Below, piece after piece: positions 57,415-64,000 of a stretch of 64,000 nt of DNA (positions are counted from its first letter, which is position 1; each line of letters begins with the position of its first letter). Source of the DNA: Diphasiastrum complanatum (Eukaryota > Streptophyta > Lycopodiopsida > Lycopodiales > Lycopodiaceae). Location of the stretch: positions 47,066,633 through 47,130,632 of the forward strand of contig CM055106.1 of NCBI GenBank assembly GCA_029204225.1, written 5' to 3'. A model generated the notes under the pieces. That model had not been told where the DNA came from. It was given only the letters and a program-made list of their open reading frames with translations, and searched no databases. The translations under genes were made by a program, and so were the position numbers.

Positions 57415-57862
57415 CAGGAGTCACTCTACAGGTGGCTCCAACATATTAAACATCATCTGACTTATAGACGACGACGACGACGACGAAAGTCAAAGACGTC
57501 GGCCATGTCGATGAAAGCCAGTTATTGTTCCACTTGAATTGAAGTAAAGACTTGCCCTAACTACTTTGAAAGTAAATTTTCAAAAAGTCCTAAATGGATG
57601 GATGCCAGCGCATTACGGCCAGCTAGCTATTGCAATCTGCGACCTCATTAGTTGTCCTACTAAATACATGTTAATTGCTTTAATATAAATAGCTGATCAT
57701 CAAAGACTTTTAAAACTCTTGCTTAGCTCTCTAGCTTAGCTTTTCTATTAGAGTTCAATTAGAGTATTGTTATTTGCACTTAATGCTTATCAGCGAAAGT
57801 GCATCAGACAGAGTTTTCAGTTACTCAAAGATAGCTTAGAGTACGCGGTTTCATCCGCAATC
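57415..57862 (+). mobile_element. Internal LTR fragment inserted between flank duplicates (448 bp)
   Basis: Corresponds to 54504-54950 of the copia-B 3' LTR (CTCAGGAGTCACTCTACAGG to TTTCATCCGCAATC), about 95% identical by eye, with one or two extra GAC units. It lacks both LTR ends, so it did not arrive by integrase action. Confidence 0.92.
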
Positions 57863-57865
57863 CTT

Positions 57866-58151
57866 CAAATTTGATAGTAATACCTTTATATGTCCCTAGT
57901 AAGGAAAAAAACATACATTTGTTTATATCTATAAGCTAGCATGAATGCATCTTTCTTTTTTTAGTACCTAACTAAAGAATGTCTAGCTTTGGAAACAATT
58001 TGTATAATTAGAGAATGTTTGGGAAGTATTCAGTAGATATGTAAGTATTCAGTAGATATGTAACTAGTCCTTGGGATGAATACAAGATTAAGTCTTTTAT
58101 TAATATAATGAAGCCATTATGCACATACATTTTTTGTCACTTAGATTATCC
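57866..58151 (+). repeat. Direct flank duplication, copy 2
   Basis: Second copy of 57144-57414. It also carries an internal ~19-bp tandem duplication (AAGTATTCAGTAGATATGT twice, about 58023-58062). Confidence 0.93.
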
Positions 58152-58541
58152 AATGGTGTGGAATGTTGCAGTTTTGATGGCTGAAAGGCATATGATGGTA
58201 AGTAACTGGCAATCACGAACTCCTTCATAAATATAGCCGTGAATGTTGAACAAGGGTGAGGTGAAAGCCAAATCAAAGAATCTCCGACTGGATTGGATTG
58301 GTTAATGCACGCTAAAATCTGGGCAAAAGATTTACAAACATCCGAAAGGAATATCTGACAGCACTTGGGATGGCACCACGAAGATAGAGTTCGTAATAGC
58401 CAACGTCAGATTCCAATTAGTTCGTGGATCTTCATAGTTGTTAATGTTATTAAGTAAGTATTCACAAGCATACTTTTAAAATGTGAAGATTCTTGTGGAC
58501 AAACCAGGCCACTTCGCGATGGCTTGGGGGGCTTTTCTCCA

Positions 58542-58554
58542 TTTATATATATAT
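58542..58554 (+). promoter_or_regulatory. TATA box of the intact aspartic-protease gene
   Basis: TTTATATATATATG, 86-98 bp upstream of the ATG and conserved in the left arm. GGCTTGGGGGGCTTTTCTCC precedes it. A transcription start about 25-35 bp downstream would give a short leader. Confidence 0.65.
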
Positions 58555-58639
58555 GCAGACCAACACTTGATGCTTTACTCCTCCTCTGACACTCATTTTC
58601 AATAGTCTGTGTTTGTGACGCAGCTGTAAACACATTGCC

Positions 58640-60124
58640 ATGGCTGCCAGCTTCATGAGCGCAATCATGAGCAGAGGTGGCGCGATACAACATTTGCTAT
58701 TGTTGTTGCTAGGAGTTGCCTTCCTCATCAGCACTTCCCTGCTCCTTATAGCTGAGGCTTCCGGCTGCTTGGACCATTCCTCTGCTGCTACCCAGACATG
58801 CACTGCAGCGAATGAGCAGTTGGATGCGTCTGGGTCCAGGCTGCTTTCCGAAGCCAAGAAGCAGGGTGGCGTGAGATCGGAGCTGATTCATAGGGATAAG
58901 CTCTCAGCCTCCAACGCAACTTTATATGAAAGAATCCAGCAGGCAATCGGCCGGAGCAACGGCCGTCTCAAAAGTATTGCAAACAAAGCTCGTGCCTACT
59001 CCAACTCTACAGCTGCTGCGTCTAGGTTGTTATCCAGTTTCACCACGCCTGTCTCGTCGGATCAAGGAGAGTACCTGATGCAATTTCAGATAGGCACGCC
59101 CATTACAACCTTCCATGCCATCGCCGACACAGGCAGCGACCTGATTTGGGTGCAATGCTTGCCATGCACATCCTGCTATCAAACCAACGATCCCATCTTC
59201 GATCCTTCTACATCTTCCTCTTACGCTACGCTTTCCTGCAGCAGCTCGACATGCCAAGCCCTGAACGGCAATATACAATGCAGCGGCTCCCAGTGCGGAT
59301 ACGTCTACGGATACGGTGACGGCTCCTCTACCAGCGGAGATTACTCCACGGAGACGCTCACGTTATCTACCACCACCGGTGGCTCTGTGGCCCTCTCCCC
59401 TCTCGCATTTGGCTGCGGCCACAACAATGCAGGAACCTTTTCGCCCGACTCTGGTGGCCTGGTGGGTTTGGGCAGGGGACCTATCTCTCTCATTTCTCAA
59501 CTCAGTTCAGTCATCACAGAAAAGTTTTCTTATTGTCTTGTCACCTTTGGTGACTCCAACACTATCACTAGCCCCCTCCTCTTTGGGTCCGCCGCTGCTC
59601 TTTCCGGCAGTGGAATTGGTACCACTTCCATCCTCAACGGTGCAGTCCCCACCTTCTACTACGTGCTTATCACAGGCATCGCCGTTGGAGGAACAGCTCT
59701 TAGCATTCCCAGCAGCAGTTTCGGTTCCTCCAGCGATGGTACAATTTTCGACTCCGGCACCACACTTACCTACTTTGAGAGCCAAGCATATCAGATCGTC
59801 AGATCCGCATTTGCCAGCCGCATTTCCCTCCCAACTGTTGATGGATCCCCGTACGGCCTGGACCTTTGCTACGACATATCGTCCAACCCAAATTATCAGC
59901 CTCCCTCTTTCCAAATCTCCTTTTCAGGAGCCAACCTCACCCCCCCTGCCGCCAACTACTTCATTCTCGCCGACACCAACGTCTTGTGCCTTGCCTTGGG
60001 AGACGCAGGAGCATCTGGATCTGGAAATCCATCCATCGTTGGGAACATAATGCAGCAGAATTATCATGTGCTCTACGATCTCACCATTTCCAAATTGTCA
60101 TTCCAGAAGACCACCTGTGAATGA
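58640..60124 (+). CDS. Nepenthesin-like aspartic endopeptidase (A1B family), intact, intronless
   Basis: A 494-residue secreted or vacuolar protease. Residues 1-42 are a hydrophobic signal (HLLLLLLGVAFLISTSLLL), about 43-135 the propeptide (ELIHRDK motif) and 144 onward the mature two-lobed domain. Active sites are DTGSD at 163-167 and DSGTT at 371-375. The nepenthesin-type Cys-rich insert follows the first site (CLPCTSCY...CSSSTCQ...CSGSQCGYVYGYGDGS, about 173-229). FGCGHNN, GLVGLGRGPISLISQL and the C-terminal NIMQQNYHVLYDL are family hallmarks, and the length is normal for the family. ATG 58640 has a good context (GCCATGGCT) and follows a TATA box. Members act in defence, development or protein turnover; the target here is unknown. 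A frameshifted, split copy lies at 32546-36462. Confidence 0.95.
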   Translation: MAASFMSAIMSRGGAIQHLLLLLLGVAFLISTSLLLIAEASGCLDHSSAATQTCTAANEQLDASGSRLLSEAKKQGGVRSELIHRDKLSASNATLYERIQQAIGRSNGRLKSIANKARAYSNSTAAASRLLSSFTTPVSSDQGEYLMQFQIGTPITTFHAIADTGSDLIWVQCLPCTSCYQTNDPIFDPSTSSSYATLSCSSSTCQALNGNIQCSGSQCGYVYGYGDGSSTSGDYSTETLTLSTTTGGSVALSPLAFGCGHNNAGTFSPDSGGLVGLGRGPISLISQLSSVITEKFSYCLVTFGDSNTITSPLLFGSAAALSGSGIGTTSILNGAVPTFYYVLITGIAVGGTALSIPSSSFGSSSDGTIFDSGTTLTYFESQAYQIVRSAFASRISLPTVDGSPYGLDLCYDISSNPNYQPPSFQISFSGANLTPPAANYFILADTNVLCLALGDAGASGSGNPSIVGNIMQQNYHVLYDLTISKLSFQKTTCE

Positions 60125-60362
60125 AAGATCAAATGAACACAGCCTACCAACCCACATGCCTAACTTATTTTTAGTTGAAGTGCTGCAATGTATACACGGT
60201 TATCTAGTTCATAAACATCCGAGCGTCAAATTTGTAAATAACCCTTTATAAGGAGCTTCTTGTAGTTGCGAAGTAGCAACGAATCGAACAATTGGTTTAA
60301 GATCATCAATTATTTTCAGCTTTTGTTGACTGTAACTTGTAAATATCAATATAATAACTAGC
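60125..60362 (+). other. 3' flank of the protease gene
   Basis: Probable 3' untranslated region. AATATCAATATAATAACTAG near 60342 offers weak polyadenylation-type signals. No other feature. Confidence 0.4.
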
Positions 60363-60700
60363 TTGTTATCTTTTCTATGGTTAGCCTATGTTGGTATGGA
60401 AGAGTCCTTATATTATTTCTTCCCATGTGTTAATGAAGAGATGAGTTTTTCGGCAAGCTCGACATCCAGTGCAGGCAACGACACATCTCTCGCAAACACT
60501 ACGTCTGAAGCACCCTGGTTAGATCGGAGCTTGTTTTGTAAGGAATTTTCTCTCGATAAGCATAAGATGACTGCTTTCTTGCAGCACCAGGGGTTCAGAT
60601 TCTTGCCATGGCGGCAACCTGCTGCTGCTACTTCTAATTTACGAAAATCACTGTAGCATCTAGTGAATATCCTCTTTCATAAATTTGCTTGTTTTGATAT
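60363..60700 (+). other. Short ORF of unknown status
   Basis: The frame 60363-60656 (97 codons) includes SFSASSTSSAGNDTSLANTT and FSLDKHKMTAFLQHQGFRFL. It has a Ser/Thr-rich part and a more gene-like C-terminal part, but no family is recognised and there is no promoter evidence. It could be an exon remnant. Confidence 0.25.
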
Positions 60701-62200
60701 TGGCACTGTTTGCAATGTTAGAGAAGTAGGTTTAGGTCATGTTAGGTTTAGGGCACTTCAAGTAATTTTAGGTAACGTGAAGAGTCACGGGTACTGAAAC
60801 ACCACGTTCAATCAAAACGTCGCTTCGCTCAAGTCTCAGTTGTTCATGTAGAGGCTACGCCTCATCTCTTTCATTCATTCAATAGATGGGGGCATTGTTT
60901 TCACTAACCTTTGTGAAAGATCGAGATCAAGCATTGATGAGATCTTGTTGGATCAAGATCATATGTTTGAGAGGGAGTATTTCCAGAGGTTCAAGTCTGA
61001 ATATATTCATATCTTTGATATCTTTGATGATCAAGAGAAAGGTAAGCAAGTGGAAGCGACTCACTTTGCTTTACTCACATGTTTTGGAGAATCTTCTTGT
61101 GTAGATGATGCTATGCAAGTGGATATTAGTTCTCATGGTTTTCATGCTGGAAAATCAAGTAATGGATATGGAAAACAAAGTTTGTTCAAATTTTGATGGT
61201 CAAGAGGAAGATCAAGAGGTTGGTCTCAAAGGGCTTCAACAACACAAAAGGAAAGGTGGCAATTTGGAGCTAGTAAGATGTTTTGGATCTATTTTTTAAG
61301 GAGTCTTTAAACTCAAGAAATGTCAAAGGAGCAGCAAGGAAGTGTTGTTCAAGTTTACTTTACTTGTTCTATCTCATGTTTGAGCTATTTCATGTGGATG
61401 TGTGCAAATTGTCAAGATATGGACAAACTAGCTACATTGTCTTGCAATATCTTATTGTTGGAGTTGTACTAGCATCCTTGGATGGTTTTGCTTATGGAAA
61501 TGAAGCCAATGGAAGTTTATTATATTACTCATCCATGGCTAAGTTCTCAAGTGTTGAGCTACATGGTGCCAATACTAGGAGATTGTCAATTTTTAGTGAA
61601 TTCATGGTCATTTTCTTGTGTCAAGTAGATCTTGAAGAAGGACTAGTGCTACCACTTAGTTATATGAAGTCATGTGGTGCTGGATTAGCATCATTGATTT
61701 ACTCACTTACTCATGGATTTCCAAGGTTTGATGGTTTCTTGTGGCAAGATGGAGATGGAGGTTAATTCATGGAGTTTTATGGTGGAGGCATATCAAGAAA
61801 GGACAAAGTTGGAGGAGACAAACAAGCAAATGGTTATCACTCACATTTATTGTTTAGTTGTTGGAATTTTCCAGAGAGTTCAAAGTTTGAAGCATGGAGG
61901 AATCATTTAATTCACATTCTATTTGGTTCTTCATGTTCTAGTTATATCTTGATGTGTAAAATTGATGTAAGAAATAGTGAAAAAAGTGATTTCACCATTT
62001 CATTGGGCGCGTAGTTGGGAGTTGACAACTGAGTGCATTTCAGAAGGCGACGCCGACTTGGCTTTCAAATTGGTGGAAAAGCGGCGAGTGGCTTGGTAAG
62101 GAAAAAAGTACAGGTCTCATTTTCAACTTTTGACATCACAGTTGGCCTCGACATACTGCTTTTAGCCTACGACAGAAGTTTCAAGCAATTTTGCGATAAA
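60701..62200 (+). other. Degenerate, unidentified sequence before copia-E
   Basis: Several plus frames (60945-61196, 61283-61765, 61769-62014) show typical codon-like composition but no known domain. Style and frame decay resemble 10982-11464. From about 62000 to 62200 the sequence should be the copia-E leader or LTR, but no iMet PBS is found. Confidence 0.35.
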
Positions 62201-62201
62201 C

Positions 62202-63013
62202 ATGGGAGAGTCCATTTTGAGTGAAAGTAGCAAATTGGACAAGATTTCCAACTATGCATTGTGGAAATTCAAAATGAAAAACATACTGATGGAGAAAGAC
62301 GTGTGGGAAGTCGTCACAGGTGATGAGAGAAGTCCGCCAAATGAAACGGATATCAAAGTGTTCGACAAAAAGATGAGAAAAGCTTTGACCTTCATTAACT
62401 TGTCAGTGAAGGATCACATCATTACCCACATTTGTGATGCTGTTACACCCAGACAGACATGGGATGTGCTAAAGGAGCAGTTTGAGACGTCAAATCCGTC
62501 TAGAATCGTGTTTCTGAAGTCAAAACTGAATAGTGCCCACATGGAGCAAGGAGAGCACATTCAGACGTACATAACCAGAATCAAGACAATGAGGGATGAA
62601 CTGCATTCTATTGGTGAGTGCATGCGTGATGGGTGCACAATGCATTGTGCGGCATTGCAGATTCCTATCAGATGTTTGTGAGCAGAATAACATCAAGAGA
62701 AAGATTGTCAACCTTTGACGAGCTCATAGGAATCTTGATGCAGGAAGAGCAACGGCGAGAAATGGTGAAAGCTAGACGTCAAAATACTGACGATCAGGCA
62801 CTTGCGACATGCCAAAAACAAGGCAAGAGCAAGGGCAAGAAGAAGTCTAAACAGCAATTTGCCAAGACTCAGGAGGATGAGAGATCTTTCAGTAAGACCA
62901 AGAAGAAAGACAAGTGCTTCCATTGTAATAAAAAGGGCCATTGGAACAGTGAATGTCGCGAATTCCTGGCGGAACAAGACAAGGGAAAACCAAAGCAAGC
63001 AGGTAACCTCTAG
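62202..63013 (+). pseudogene. copia-E Gag
   Basis: The frame 62202-62681 covers LWKFKMKNILMEKDVWEVV, AVTPRQTWDVLKEQFETSNP and LNSAHMEQGEHIQTYITRIK (UBN2 domain). A frameshift near 62630 moves to 62633-63013 with STFDELIGILMQEEQRREMV, a Lys-rich stretch and the knuckle CFHCNKKGHWNSEC (CX2CX4HX4C, about 62917-62958). Gag is otherwise complete. Confidence 0.9.
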
Positions 63014-63539
63014 CATCTTCATATCTACATTGTCATCTAATCAAGATGATCAAGCATGGTATATTGACTCGGGAGCCACAATACACATGACAGGTAACAA
63101 GAATTGGTTCAGTAGCTTGAAAGTGTTGGATAATGGAACGTCCATTTCACAAGCAAATGGTGATGTGTGCAAGATCAAGGGGATAGGCACCGTTTTAATC
63201 CAACTACCTGATGACAAAAGCAGGATGATCAGGGAGGTACTTTACGCACCAGGTTTGAAGAAAAATCTACTTTCTATTGGAGTCATTACTGATCAAAAGT
63301 TGAAAGTAGAATTTGCCCATGATCATTGCTTTGTGAAGGATGTGAATCAAAAGTTCAAAATTATTGCGGATGGAGTAAGGGAGCCCAATACTAAATTGTA
63401 CAAGTTGAATGCTACAATCAAGGGGCAACATGGACTTGTCTTGTCCATTCCATCGCAAACTGAGTTGTGGCATAAGAGGCTTGGTCACTTGAACTTAGGA
63501 AGCCTCAGTTTGATGAGAAGATTGGAGATGGTAACATGA
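63010..63539 (+). pseudogene. copia-E protease and GAG-pre-integrase domain
   Basis: In the frame ending at 63539: WYIDSGATIHMTGNKNWF (protease active site DSGA, canonical), IKGIGTVLIQLPDDKSRM, VLYAPGLKKNLLSIGVI, then the zinc-site ELWHKRLGHLNLGSLSLM. A TGA at 63537-63539 interrupts before LPTIEDHLKSMCKSCVYGK, which supplies the Cys ligands. Confidence 0.9.
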
Positions 63540-64000
63540 TTGCCTACCATAGAAGACCACTTGAAATCGATGTGCAAATCATGTGTATATGGGAAGCAAC
63601 ATCGAGAGAAGTTTAATAAAGGTGGTGTTGCAAGGGCAAAGAATATCCTGGATTTGATCCACACAGATTTATGCGGGCCTATGAGGACTATGTCCTTAGA
63701 TAAAGCCTTCTATTTCATGACCTTTATTGATGATATGTCACGTAAGATGTGGATCTACTTCTTGAAGAAGAAATCGGATGCATTTGACAATTTCAAGAGC
63801 TTCAAGCACTGGTCGAAAATCAGACAGGTAGGAAGATCAAAGTCCTAAGATCAGATAGTGGAGGTGAGTACAAGTCTAATGACTTCCATGATCTTTGTGA
63901 TCAATGTGGGATCAAAAGACAATTTACGCAAGCTTATACTCCTACTCTCAATGGTGTAGTTGAGTGCAAAAATTGTACGATTGTGAAAAGTGCAAGATCT
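63540..64000 (+). pseudogene. copia-E integrase core, partial
   Basis: CKSCVYGKQHREKF, LIHTDLCGPMRTMSLDKAFY (first Asp), FMTFIDDMSRKMWIYFLKKK, then a frameshift near 63815. LRSDSGGEYKSNDFHDLCDQ (second Asp) and AYTPTLNGVVECKNCTIVK (catalytic Glu) follow to the window end. Confidence 0.9.

Larger units (their letters stand above)
62202..64000 (+). mobile_element. copia-E: Ty1/copia element running off the window
   Basis: Gag, knuckle, protease, GAG-pre-integrase and integrase core in copia order on the plus strand. It is a different family from copia-A/B (Gag starts MGESILSESSKLDKISNYAL). Two frameshifts, one in-frame TGA (63537) and another frameshift near 63815 break it. RT lies outside the window. 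Confidence 0.9.

Noticed and set aside
59316-60120. 244-codon plus frame inside the protease gene
   Set aside because: Out-of-frame shadow of the intact protease, Pro/Ser-rich because of the base composition. The protease frame carries all conserved motifs.

Overview
The window is nuclear DNA of a land plant and consists almost entirely of nested, decayed transposable elements around one intact host gene. The evidence is Ty3/gypsy and Ty1/copia polyproteins of plant type, CACTA DUF4216 fragments, a nepenthesin-type (A1B) aspartic protease with a signal peptide, tRNA-iMet and tRNA-Asp-like primer-binding sites, and very long (CT)n tracts. A gymnosperm (conifer-like) genome is my best guess from element style and degree of decay. 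That is inference, since nothing here is diagnostic at species level. I saw no tRNA, rRNA, CRISPR or bacterial-type features.

Layout. 1-9200: minus-strand gypsy element (gypsy-1, 1810-7970) with a 25-bp minisatellite family on both sides. 9200-12340: a promoter-bearing LTR-like block and a gag-only retroelement with a 3' LTR. 12390-14460: a frameshifted relative of the DUF7869 'QLDN' transposase-like family. 15070-17190: an LTR with a (CT)n tract, a tRNA-Asp-type PBS and a degenerate ~150-bp tandem repeat. 17390-24100: minus-strand gypsy-2, which has lost RT/RNase H. 24100-26540: anonymous sequence holding a dispersed repeat that recurs at 43540-44160. 27930-28400: an integrase scrap (gypsy-4). 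28900-32540: two copia LTR/PBS sites and a copia gag remnant (copia-C). 32546-36462: a broken aspartic-protease copy, its pieces separated by a 3.2-kb inverted segment that carries a hAT-type non-autonomous element and a CACTA fragment. 38971-42530: minus-strand copia-A. 44161-48300: plus-strand gypsy-3. 48306-49390: CACTA-2. 49614-49895: copia-D start. 50225-55313: copia-B. 58640-60124: intact aspartic protease. 62202-64000: copia-E, running off the end.

The strongest large-scale signal is an inverted duplication. About 35726-39300 (reversed) matches about 54990-59369 and covers the protease 5' half, its promoter, 2.5-3.3 kb of upstream DNA and the adjacent copia LTR. The two arms then had different fates. 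The left protease gained a 7-bp tandem duplication (frameshift) and was cut between the codons for residues 243 and 244, with the next 252 bp now lying 3.2 kb away in the opposite orientation and no base missing or duplicated at the cut. The right arm kept the gene but acquired a 448-bp LTR fragment between two direct copies of a ~270-bp flank. The protease at 58640-60124 is the only gene here I would expect to make a functional host protein.
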